A stretch of 9,219 bases of DNA, from the NCBI GenBank assembly GCA_030431185.1, contig JAUIJO010000130.1, positions 1-9,219 of the forward strand, read 5' to 3'. This stretch comes from Gammaproteobacteria bacterium (lineage in GTDB: Bacteria; Pseudomonadota; Gammaproteobacteria; Xanthomonadales; Xanthomonadaceae). Both the position numbers and the translations under genes were made by a program. Below, piece after piece: positions 1 to 5,341 of the stretch. Numbering within the stretch: position 1 is the first letter of the stretch; each line of letters opens with the position of its first letter. Under the pieces are notes generated by a model. It ran no database searches, had not been told where the DNA came from, and saw nothing but the letters and a program-made list of their open reading frames with translations.

Positions 1-368
1 AGGTCCGCAAGGTCATGAAGATCGCCAAGGAGCCGATCTCCATGGAGACCCCGATCGGCGACGACGAGGACTCGCACCTGGGCGACTTCATCGAGGACAC
101 CAACGCGGAGTCCCCGATCGACGCGACGACCAACATCAACCTGTCGGAAACCGTCCGCGACGTGCTCGCCGGGCTGACCCCGAGGGAAGCCAAGGTGCTG
201 CGCATGCGCTTCGGCATCGACATGAACACCGACCACACCCTCGAGGAAGTCGGCAAGCAGTTCGATGTCACCCGCGAGCGCATCCGCCAGATAGAGGCCA
301 AGGCGCTGCGAAAGCTGCGCCACCCCAGCCGCTCCGAGCAGTTGCGCAGCTTCCTCGACATCGACTGA
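1..368 (+). CDS. rpoD: RNA polymerase sigma-70 factor RpoD, C-terminal part (5' truncated by window)
   Basis: This is the last 121 residues of the primary (housekeeping) sigma factor, read in the frame that starts at base 3; the gene enters from the left edge. Sigma region 3 remnants are visible at the start (KIAKEPISMETPIGDDEDSH), followed by the conserved acidic stretch GDFIED. Region 4 follows, with LTPREAKVLRMRFGI and the region 4.2 helix-turn-helix LEEVGKQFDVTRERIRQIE, which recognises the -35 element. The protein ends KLRHPSRSEQLRSFLDID and stops at TGA 366-368, the usual C-terminus for proteobacterial RpoD. The ATG at 15 is internal, not a start, because the reading frame is open and conserved upstream of it. 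A hairpin terminator follows 22 bases after the stop. Identification is essentially certain; paralogous group 2 sigmas such as RpoS lack this exact region 4 and C-terminus. Confidence 0.97.
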   Translation, partial: VRKVMKIAKEPISMETPIGDDEDSHLGDFIEDTNAESPIDATTNINLSETVRDVLAGLTPREAKVLRMRFGIDMNTDHTLEEVGKQFDVTRERIRQIEAKALRKLRHPSRSEQLRSFLDID

Positions 369-390
369 CCCCGCGCGACCCGCGCCGGTG

Positions 391-427
391 AAGCAGGAGC
401 CCCGCCATGCGCGGGGCTCCTGCTTTC
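391..427 (+). terminator. Rho-independent terminator of rpoD
   Basis: A perfect 15-bp stem (391-405 paired with 411-425) closes a 5-base loop, CATGC. The arm AAGCAGGAGCCCCGC is very GC-rich and is followed by TTT and then CTGG. It begins 22 bases after the rpoD stop codon, as expected for an intrinsic terminator. The U-tract is short, so efficiency is uncertain, but the stem length and position make the role clear. Confidence 0.9.
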
Positions 428-495
428 TGGGGCCAGGGCTAGCGCAATCGGCCAGGCGTCTCCGTCGCCTCCCGCAGCGGAACACCGCCGCCCTT

Positions 496-585
496 GTAGG
501 ATGGGTAGAGCGCAGCGAAACCCATCATTCGCGGGTTGGGCTGGACGACGGCGATGGGTTTCACCTTCGGTTCTACCCATCCTAC
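496..585. repeat. MITE-like ~90-bp imperfect palindrome, copy A
   Basis: The left arm begins GTAGGATGGGTAGAG and ends GAAACCCATC. The right arm begins GATGGGTTTCACC and ends CTACCCATCCTAC. The two ~32-base arms are reverse complements except for a divergent patch in the middle (GCGCAGC against ACCGAAGGT), so the element can fold into one long hairpin with a ~26-base variable loop. The same element recurs at 699-787 and 890-979. It has no coding capacity of its own; translating the left arm gives the VGWVERSETHH peptide often seen in spurious ORFs of Xanthomonadaceae genomes. It lies between convergent genes. Confidence 0.9.
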
Positions 586-651
586 GTGTCCGGATCCCGT
601 GATCCCCCGGTCGCGACGACGGCCGCCGTTCCGTGTGGGTCCCCGAAACCG

Positions 652-677
652 GTCATCCCAGCGTTCGCTGGGATGAC
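652..677. repeat. REP-like hairpin, copy 1
   Basis: GTCATCCCAGCG (652-663) pairs perfectly with CGCTGGGATGAC (666-677), giving a 12-bp stem, or effectively 11 bp with a GTTC loop. The core ATCCCAGCG...CGCTGGGAT recurs at 846-865. It resembles the small REP-type palindromes (GTCAT/ATGAC ends) scattered through many proteobacterial genomes. A 21-base linker joins it to palindrome copy B at 699, and the hairpin, linker and left arm are repeated together further right. Confidence 0.8.
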
Positions 678-698
678 GGGCGGGGTGCGTCAGCTCTC

Positions 699-787
699 GT
701 AGGATGGGTAGAGCGCAGCGAAACCCATCATTCGCGCGAGTCACGGGCAACGGCGATGGGTTTCACCTTCGGTTCTACCCATCCTAC
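699..787. repeat. MITE-like ~90-bp imperfect palindrome, copy B
   Basis: This is the same arm pair as copy A (GTAGGATGGGTAGAG ... CTACCCATCCTAC) with a one-base-shorter and different central loop (ATTCGCGCGAGTCACGGGC). It starts 203 bases after copy A. The arms are almost unchanged among copies while the loops vary, which is what one expects if the hairpin ends are the conserved part of the element. Confidence 0.9.
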
Positions 788-845
788 GGTGCCGTTCGTA
801 TCCCGCCTGATTGAACAATCGGGACAACCCAAAGTCCAAGGCTGG

Positions 846-865
846 ATCCCAGCGTTCGCTGGGAT
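846..865. repeat. REP-like hairpin, copy 2
   Basis: ATCCCAGCG (846-854) pairs with CGCTGGGAT (857-865), a 9-bp stem sharing its core with the hairpin at 652-677. It is preceded by GGCTGG instead of GGTC, so the outer three pairs of copy 1 are lost. Positions 846-927 repeat 655-736 with three mismatches in 82 bases, so hairpin, linker and the left arm of the next palindrome were duplicated or inserted as one composite unit. Confidence 0.8.
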
Positions 866-889
866 GACGGGTGGGGTGCGCCAGCTCTC

Positions 890-979
890 GTAGGATGGGT
901 AGAGCGCAGCGAAACCCATCTTTCGCGGGTTGAACTGGGCGACGGCGATGGGTTTCACCTTCGGTTCTACCCATCCTAC
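890..979. repeat. MITE-like ~90-bp imperfect palindrome, copy C
   Basis: This third copy has the same arms as copies A and B and a 26-base loop close to that of copy A (TTTCGCGGGTTGAACTGGG against ATTCGCGGGTTGGGCTGG). It starts 191 bases after copy B. Only the loop distinguishes it clearly from A, which suggests that A and C are more closely related to each other than to B. Confidence 0.9.
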
Positions 980-996
980 GGGTGTGCGGCAGCGCC

Positions 997-1027
997 GTAG
1001 GGTGCAACAAGCGAAGCGCATTGCACC
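997..1027. repeat. 31-bp GTAGGGTGCAA palindromic repeat
   Basis: This is a second dispersed-repeat family, starting GTAGGGTGCAACAAGCGAAG and ending GCATTGCACC. GGTGCAA (1001-1007) pairs with TTGCACC (1021-1027), with a small inner GCG/CGC stem, so it can form a compact hairpin. Its start (GTAGGGTGC) resembles that of the 90-bp palindromes (GTAGGATGG) and the interior AAGCGAAGCGCA echoes their AGCGCAGCGAAA, so the two families may share an origin. It ends 30 bases from the stop codon of the next minus-strand gene. Similar short repeats are common in proteobacterial intergenic DNA. Confidence 0.65.
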
Positions 1028-1057
1028 TGTTTCGCGAGCGGAACGCGCGCGCTGCGG

Positions 1058-1807
1058 TTAACGCGCGCTGCGTGCCGGTCCGTTGCCGCCGCTGGCATGG
1101 GCGACGGGGCGGGCGGGTGCGTCCGCCGCCGGGCAACTGAAGAGCCGGGAGGCGTGCAGCCACTTGGGGTCCGGGTAGTAGGCGAACAGGTACTGGCCGC
1201 CCTTGATGTCGTCGATCAGGGTCCGGGCGATGTCCGGGCGCACCGCGGGGCAGCCCCAGCTGCGGCCGAGCCGGCCCATCTGGCGGATCGTGCCTTGGCT
1301 GACATAGGGCGCGCCGTGCATGACGATGGCGCGTTCGCGGGCGCGGTCGTTGAAGCCGGGCTCGAGGCCGTCGAGCCGCAGCGAATAGCCGTTCTTGCCC
1401 ACGTAGGTCTCGCTGGTGCGGAACATGCCGATGCTGCTCTGGTGGCTGCCGGGGCGGTTCGAGAACGCGGTGGTGCGGTTGTCGCCCGAGCCCTGTCCGT
1501 GGGCGACGTAGTCGACCAGCACCAGGCGGCGCTGGGCGAGGTCGAAGACCCACATGCGCGGCTCGGTCGACGGCAAGGAGTAGTCGATCACGGCCAGCCG
1601 CTCGGGACGCGGCTGTTCGGGATGCAAGCGCTGTGCGCACTCGAGCGAGCGTGCGGCCAGGGTCAGCATGCCCGGGTCGGCCTCGGGCGCGGCGCGGGTC
1701 AGGGCGGCGGAGAGCGTGCCTTCCGCGGGCGCTTGGGCGAGGGCCGCGGGGGCCAGGGCCAGCAGGCCGAGCAGGGGCAAGCTACGGTACGTCGTCGATC
1801 GTGCCAT
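1058..1807 (-). CDS. Exported murein L,D-transpeptidase catalytic domain protein (YkuD_2 type)
   Basis: This is a 249-residue periplasmic protein of the YkuD_2 family, relatives of L,D-transpeptidases that form or edit 3-3 peptidoglycan cross-links through a Cys nucleophile. Residues 1-24 form a signal peptide (positive MARSTTYR, hydrophobic LPLLGLLALAPA, cleavage after ALA). Family hallmarks follow: IDYSLPSTEPRMWVFDL (74-90), VAHGQGSGDN, FSNRPGSHQSSIGMF, YVGKNGYSLRLDGLEPG, then VMHGAPYVS (His164) and GRSWGCPAV (Cys186), the catalytic pair, and LFAYYPDPKWL near the end. The start at 1807 is chosen over ATG 1969 because GAGGAG lies 7 bases upstream (1815-1820) and the signal peptide begins there; the 54 extra residues would be Pro/Arg-rich and precede the signal sequence. 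It lies 196 bases downstream of another L,D-transpeptidase on the same strand. Activity is inferred from the family; the exact substrate is unknown. Confidence 0.9.
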   Translation of the reverse strand: MARSTTYRSLPLLGLLALAPAALAQAPAEGTLSAALTRAAPEADPGMLTLAARSLECAQRLHPEQPRPERLAVIDYSLPSTEPRMWVFDLAQRRLVLVDYVAHGQGSGDNRTTAFSNRPGSHQSSIGMFRTSETYVGKNGYSLRLDGLEPGFNDRARERAIVMHGAPYVSQGTIRQMGRLGRSWGCPAVRPDIARTLIDDIKGGQYLFAYYPDPKWLHASRLFSCPAADAPARPVAHASGGNGPARSAR

Positions 1808-1814
1808 CGGCGGA

Positions 1815-1820
1815 CTCCTC
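1815..1820 (-). promoter_or_regulatory. Ribosome binding site deciding the YkuD_2 gene start
   Basis: Read on the minus strand this is GAGGAG with a 7-base spacer to ATG 1807-1805. It is the only good Shine-Dalgarno in this leader, and it sets the start at the signal peptide, not at the in-frame ATG 162 bases upstream. Confidence 0.75.
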
Positions 1821-1833
1821 GTGCGGGGGGCGT

Positions 1834-1885
1834 ACGGCCGGGGGCCGTGCGCCGCCCCGGGCTCGCCCGAAGGGGCGGGAGCCGG
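1834..1885 (-). other. Two consecutive hairpins in the leader of the YkuD_2 gene
   Basis: ACGGCC (1834-1839) pairs with GGCCGT (1843-1848) around a GGG loop. CCGGGCTCGCCC (1857-1868) pairs with GGGCGGGAGCCGG (1873-1885) with one bulged base. Both lie between the upstream transpeptidase stop (2004) and the ribosome binding site at 1815-1820. Neither is followed by a T-run on the minus strand, so I do not call a terminator. They could be a leader structure, an mRNA-stabilising fold, or chance pairing in GC-rich DNA. Confidence 0.3.
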
Positions 1886-2003
1886 ACGGCGCGTCAATCC
1901 CTTCACATTACCTGCACGCCCTGCGACTCCGCCTGAATATCGCCGCCCGGTCGCGGTATTTCCCCGCATCGTTCAGGGATGTGATGGCGCGCAGCGCGAC
2001 GCC

Positions 2004-3065
2004 TCACTTTCCGTCTTCGGTGGAGCTGTCGTCCGGCGGTGCGTTGTCGACCACGGTCATCTCGACATTGGTCGTGGAGGGCAGGATCGGGGCGTCGGTG
2101 ACCATCAGGGTCGTGCCGGGCGCCAGGTAGGGCGTGGCGGCGGCGACGAAGGCCGGGGGCAGGACGACGCGGGCCACCTCTTCGGGTTTCATCTTGCCGC
2201 CGGCCTCGCCCTCCAGGCCCGGGACGTTGACCGCCGTCCAGTCCGGCCGGTAGTCCGCCGGCATGCGGCCCTCGGCATCGGGTTGCGCGGTGCCGACGAC
2301 GGTGTAGACATGGGCGCCCAGCGGTCGCTGCGCATCGCGCAGCACCATGCGCGTGCGCCCGATCTCGACGCCATTGCGATAGACCAGCACGCGGCGATCG
2401 GCGGTGCTGAGGAGGATGGAGATCGGGCCCTCGGGCGCCAGCTCGGGCTGCCAGCGGTAGACCTCGCCGGTGTACAGGCGCGGGATCTCGACCTGCGTGC
2501 CGGACACCGGATCCACCGGTGCCAGCGCACCCGGGTGGCTGACCTGCCGGGGCGCGCTGGATTCGTCGGCGACCACGACGGTCATCCCCAGCGGACTGGC
2601 GTCGAACAGCTTCTCGGCGAACACCGAAGGCAGGTGCACGCACCCATGCGAGGACGGGTAGCCCGGCAGGCCACCCGCATGCAGCGCCACGCCGCCCCAG
2701 GTCAGTCGCTGCGTGTAGGGCATGGCCGCGTTGTTGTAGATCGAAGACCGGTGGTCCTTGTCCTTCTGCAGCGTGGTGAACACGCCGGTCGGCGTCAGGT
2801 GGCCCTTCTTGCCGGTGCTGATCGTGGTGTAGCCGATCAGGACGCCGTTCCGGTAGGCATAGGCCAGCTGTTCGTCGAGGCTGACCACGACGACGATCGG
2901 GCCGTCGGGTGCCAGTTCCGGCGCCCAGACGAACTGGCCGGGTTCAAGCTCGGAGGCGGGAACCGTCCGTGCCTGCGTCGCCTTGTCGCCCCAGAACGGC
3001 GTGGCGGCTTCGGCGCCGCCCGACGAGGCGGTCAGCAGGAGGGCGAAGGCGAGGCTGCGCAGCAT
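2004..3065 (-). CDS. Exported YkuD L,D-transpeptidase with an apparent degenerate second domain copy
   Basis: This is a 353-residue protein with a signal peptide (MLRSLAFALLLTASSGGAEA, cleavage around 20/21), so it acts in the periplasm on peptidoglycan. The YkuD domain spans about 43-167: VVVSLDEQLAYAYRNGVLIG, STGKKGHLTPTGVF, then HAGGLPG (His129) and SSHGCVHLP (Cys142, the nucleophile). Residues 200-325 look like a second copy: RWQPELAPEGP matches VWAPELAPDGP (46-56), VLVYRNGVEIG matches LAYAYRNGVLIG, and APGTTLMVTDAP matches PLGMTVVVADES. Copy 2 has no HxxG or SHGC motif. The tail (331-353) is acidic. AAGGA lies 7 bases before ATG 3065. The gene follows the sugar operon after 72 bases on the same strand, so it could be read through from it, but its role is unrelated and it probably has its own promoter, which I could not locate. 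Confidence 0.93.
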   Translation of the reverse strand: MLRSLAFALLLTASSGGAEAATPFWGDKATQARTVPASELEPGQFVWAPELAPDGPIVVVVSLDEQLAYAYRNGVLIGYTTISTGKKGHLTPTGVFTTLQKDKDHRSSIYNNAAMPYTQRLTWGGVALHAGGLPGYPSSHGCVHLPSVFAEKLFDASPLGMTVVVADESSAPRQVSHPGALAPVDPVSGTQVEIPRLYTGEVYRWQPELAPEGPISILLSTADRRVLVYRNGVEIGRTRMVLRDAQRPLGAHVYTVVGTAQPDAEGRMPADYRPDWTAVNVPGLEGEAGGKMKPEEVARVVLPPAFVAAATPYLAPGTTLMVTDAPILPSTTNVEMTVVDNAPPDDSSTEDGK

Positions 3066-3137
3066 GGGGGCGTCCTTTGTACGGTTGCACGTGAGGCGAC
3101 TGTGCCATATCCGCGCCCGGCACGGGCCGCCCGCCCG

Positions 3138-4337
3138 CTAGCCCCGCAGCACCGCCAGCACGTCGTGGCAGGCGCCCATCGTGTGGTAGTCGGTCTTGCC
3201 GGCCGGACTCTTGTGGGCGTCGTAGCGGCGGTTGCGGCGATCGAGGATCCGGTACCAGGCGCCGTGCCGGTGGTCGACGAAATGCGTCCAGGCGTAGGTC
3301 CAGATCCGGTCGTACCACGTCCAGTAGCGCGCCTCCCCCGTGGCCACCGCCAGGCGCGCGGCGGCCGCCAGCGACTCGGCCTGCACCCAGAAGTATTTGT
3401 CGTCGTCGCAGATCCGGCCATCCGGTGCGAAGCCGTAGCACAGGCCCCCGAAGTCGCGGTCCCAGGCATGGCGCACGGCGCGGTCGAACAGGGTCCGGGC
3501 CGTGTCCACGAGCCAGGGCCGTGGCGTCCCGCGCTGCTTGAGATGGCCGTCCAGGATCAGCAGCAGCTTGGCCCATTCGGTCTGGTGCCCCGGCTGGAAG
3601 CCCCAGGGGCGGAACAGGTGCTTCGGGTCGTCGCGGTGGTAGTCCCAGTCCACGTTCCAGTGCCGGTCGTAGTGCTCCCACACCAGGCCGCCCGCCCGGC
3701 TGGCCTGGCGGCGGGTCATGCGGTCGGCCAGCCCCAGGGCGCGGTCCAGGTAGCGCGATTCGCCGCTGGCCTCGAAGGCCGCGAGCATGGCTTCGCACAG
3801 GTGCATGTTGGCGTTCTGGCCACGGTAGTCGCTGAACGCCCAATCGGGCGTCGCCTCGTCGCGGTACAGGCCTGCACCCGCATCCCAGAAGCGGCGTTCG
3901 AGCAGGGCCCAGGTCTCGTCCATCCACCCACGCGCCGCGGCCTCGCCCGCCTTGAGCGCGCTGGCATAGGCCAGCAGCACGAAGGCCACGCCGTAGGCAT
4001 GCCGGGTGTCGTCCTCGCCGCGATGGTCGCGACGGGTCCAGTCGTAGCCGCCGCGATGGGGATCGCGCCACGCATGGCGCAGCGACGCCAGGCCGTGCCG
4101 CATGGCCGTCCGGTACCGCTCGTCGTCGAATTCGCGCGCGGCCATCGCGTAGTTGAAGACGAAGCGGGTCTCGCTGACCAGGTGGCGATGGCGTCGGTCG
4201 TAGATGCCGCCGTCGTCGCGGAAGTAGTGGAAGAAGCCGCCGGCCGGATCGATCGCGCGCGGGTGGTAGAACGCCATCGTGTGGGCGATGTGCCCGCGCA
4301 GGAACGAAGGGTCGCGGAAGTCGGGAAGCGCGTTCAT
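3138..4337 (-). CDS. AGE-family sugar epimerase/isomerase, probable D-mannose isomerase
   Basis: This is a 399-residue cytoplasmic enzyme of the N-acylglucosamine 2-epimerase (AGE) superfamily, an (alpha/alpha)6 barrel. Family motifs run in order: ETRFVFNYA (Arg58), DDTRHAYGVAFVLLAYA (109-125), GQNANMHLCEA (His179), RPWGFQPGHQTEWAKLLL (His251, Glu254), KYFWVQAES (314-322) and KTDYHTMGACHD (His385). These match, with offsets of 2-3 residues, the Arg55/His176/His248/Glu251/His383 set I recall for YihS/D-mannose isomerases, which interconvert mannose and fructose; length also fits (YihS about 413). ATG 4337 is preceded by AAGGA at 4343-4347, and its first base lies inside the kinase stop (ATGA overlap). 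As last gene after a fructokinase-like kinase and a mannosidase regulon, mannose-to-fructose conversion is the best reading. An N-acetylglucosamine or cellobiose 2-epimerase remains possible. Confidence 0.9.
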   Translation of the reverse strand: MNALPDFRDPSFLRGHIAHTMAFYHPRAIDPAGGFFHYFRDDGGIYDRRHRHLVSETRFVFNYAMAAREFDDERYRTAMRHGLASLRHAWRDPHRGGYDWTRRDHRGEDDTRHAYGVAFVLLAYASALKAGEAAARGWMDETWALLERRFWDAGAGLYRDEATPDWAFSDYRGQNANMHLCEAMLAAFEASGESRYLDRALGLADRMTRRQASRAGGLVWEHYDRHWNVDWDYHRDDPKHLFRPWGFQPGHQTEWAKLLLILDGHLKQRGTPRPWLVDTARTLFDRAVRHAWDRDFGGLCYGFAPDGRICDDDKYFWVQAESLAAAARLAVATGEARYWTWYDRIWTYAWTHFVDHRHGAWYRILDRRNRRYDAHKSPAGKTDYHTMGACHDVLAVLRG

Positions 4338-5341
4338 CGTTGTCCTTGCATCAGCTGGCGGAGGGCCTCGGCGTCGGGCATGGCGGCGAAGGCCCCGTGG
4401 CGGGTCGTCGCCAGCGCGCCGCAGGCCGCGCCCTGTCGGACCAGGGCGTCCACGGACGCAGGTGTCTCGAGCAGCCGGTCCAGGTCCAGCGCCGGGTCCT
4501 GCAGGGACAAGGCGTGCAGGACGCCGCCCATGAACGCATCGCCCGCCGCGGTCGTGTCCACGACATCGACCCGGTACGCGGCGACCTCGCCGCGCGCATC
4601 GCGGGTGAACCAGCGCACCGGGGCGTCGCCGTCGGTGACCAGCACCAGCCGCGCCCGGCCCTGCCACAGCCGCTCGAGCACGGCGGCCTCCGCGGGGTCC
4701 GCATCGACGTGGCCCAGGGACGCCTGCAGGAACAGGCTCTCGCCGCGGCACAGTTTCACGATGTCGGCTTCGTCCAGCGCCGACCAGATCCGCGGCGCGG
4801 GGTCGACGCCGGCCGGCCACAGCGAGGGACGCAGGTTCACGTCCATGCTGACCCGCGCGCCGGCCCCGCGCGCGCGGCGCATCGCCGCCAGTGTCGCGTC
4901 GGCGATCGGCACCTCGGTCAGGCTGTTCGAGCACACATGCAGCGTGCCGACGTCGTCGAAGGCGTCCGCGCGGAGGTCGCTTTCGCGGAACAGGAGGTCG
5001 GCCGCGGGCGGGCGGCGGAAACTGAAGCTGCGTTCTCCGATGGCGTCGAGCGATACGAACGCCAGCGCCGTCGGTGCCGCGTCGCTGCGACGCACGTCGC
5101 GCGTGTCCACGCCCATGCGCGAAAGCTCCCCGAGCAGGAAGTCGCCGAACATGTCCGTGCCGAGCATGCCGATGAAGCGGGCCTGGCCGCCGAGCCGGGC
5201 CACCGCCGCCGCGACATTGGCCGGCGCGCCGCCGGCATATTCGGCGAACTGTCGCGGCAGGCCCGGTCGGGCCGGCGCGCCGGCCAGGAAGTCGACCAGG
5301 GCCTCGCCGAAACAGGCCACCCAGGGACGCGAGCGGCTCAT
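4334..5341 (-). CDS. PfkB-family carbohydrate kinase, probable fructokinase
   Basis: This is a 335-residue sugar kinase of the ribokinase/PfkB family. Visible features are the N-terminal strand VACFGEALVDFL (8-19), PfkB signature 1 around GGAPANVAAAVARLGG (37-52), GMLGTDMFG (58-66), SMDVNLRPSLW (165-175) and signature 2 DTTAAGDAFMGGVL (262-275), with catalytic base Asp268. The anion-hole sequence reads AAGD, as in ribokinase, instead of the commoner GAGD. ATRHGAFAAMP near the end (311-321) is typical of bacterial fructokinases. It would phosphorylate cytoplasmic fructose to fructose-6-phosphate. Start ATG 5341 overlaps the permease stop (ATGA) and its own stop overlaps the isomerase start. 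No strong Shine-Dalgarno precedes it, so it probably depends on coupling. Specificity for fructose over 2-keto-3-deoxygluconate or another sugar is inferred from the neighbours. Confidence 0.88.
   Translation of the reverse strand: MSRSRPWVACFGEALVDFLAGAPARPGLPRQFAEYAGGAPANVAAAVARLGGQARFIGMLGTDMFGDFLLGELSRMGVDTRDVRRSDAAPTALAFVSLDAIGERSFSFRRPPAADLLFRESDLRADAFDDVGTLHVCSNSLTEVPIADATLAAMRRARGAGARVSMDVNLRPSLWPAGVDPAPRIWSALDEADIVKLCRGESLFLQASLGHVDADPAEAAVLERLWQGRARLVLVTDGDAPVRWFTRDARGEVAAYRVDVVDTTAAGDAFMGGVLHALSLQDPALDLDRLLETPASVDALVRQGAACGALATTRHGAFAAMPDAEALRQLMQGQR
4343..4347 (-). promoter_or_regulatory. Ribosome binding site of the AGE isomerase
   Basis: Read on the minus strand this is AAGGA with a 5-base spacer to ATG 4337-4335, placed inside the last codons of the kinase gene. 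It is the only one of the three operon junctions with a clear Shine-Dalgarno, so the isomerase can be initiated independently as well as by translational coupling. Confidence 0.65.

Larger units (their letters stand above)
428..1057. other. Gene-free convergent intergenic repeat cluster
   Basis: About 630 bases separate the rpoD terminator from the stop codon of the first minus-strand gene. Apart from the repeats listed separately, the non-repeat parts (428-495, 586-651, 788-845, 980-996, 1028-1057) show no ribosome binding site plus ORF, no tRNA-like fold and no promoter that I can support. Short ORFs on both strands simply read through the palindromes. Just before the stop codon region, an approximate direct repeat CGCGCGCTGCG / ACGCGCGCTGCG spans 1045-1072; its two GCGCGC blocks could pair, but there is no T-run to make a terminator. 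Confidence 0.7.

Noticed and set aside
496..979. CRISPR array, suggested by regularly spaced repeats
   Set aside because: Repeats are ~90-bp palindromes with ~100-bp gaps that are themselves partly repeated; only three copies, no spacers of equal length, no cas genes.
388..1021. Small ORFs of about 86-104 residues on both strands in the repeat cluster
   Set aside because: They read through the palindromic repeats (VGWVERSETHH, GWVEPKVKPI and similar), lack ribosome binding sites, and overlap on both strands.
1808..1969. 54-residue N-terminal extension of the YkuD_2 protein from ATG 1969
   Set aside because: Signal peptide and Shine-Dalgarno both mark ATG 1807; the extension is Pro/Arg/Gly-rich and would bury the signal sequence.
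3079..3108. Possible sigma-54 promoter (TGGCAC ... TGCA on the minus strand) before the YkuD gene
   Set aside because: The spacing between the GG and GC elements does not fit the fixed -24/-12 geometry.
3115..3127. GCCCG/CGGGC hairpin just after the isomerase stop as operon terminator
   Set aside because: The stem is only 5 bp with a 3-base loop and no T-run on the minus strand; such pairs are expected by chance at this GC content.
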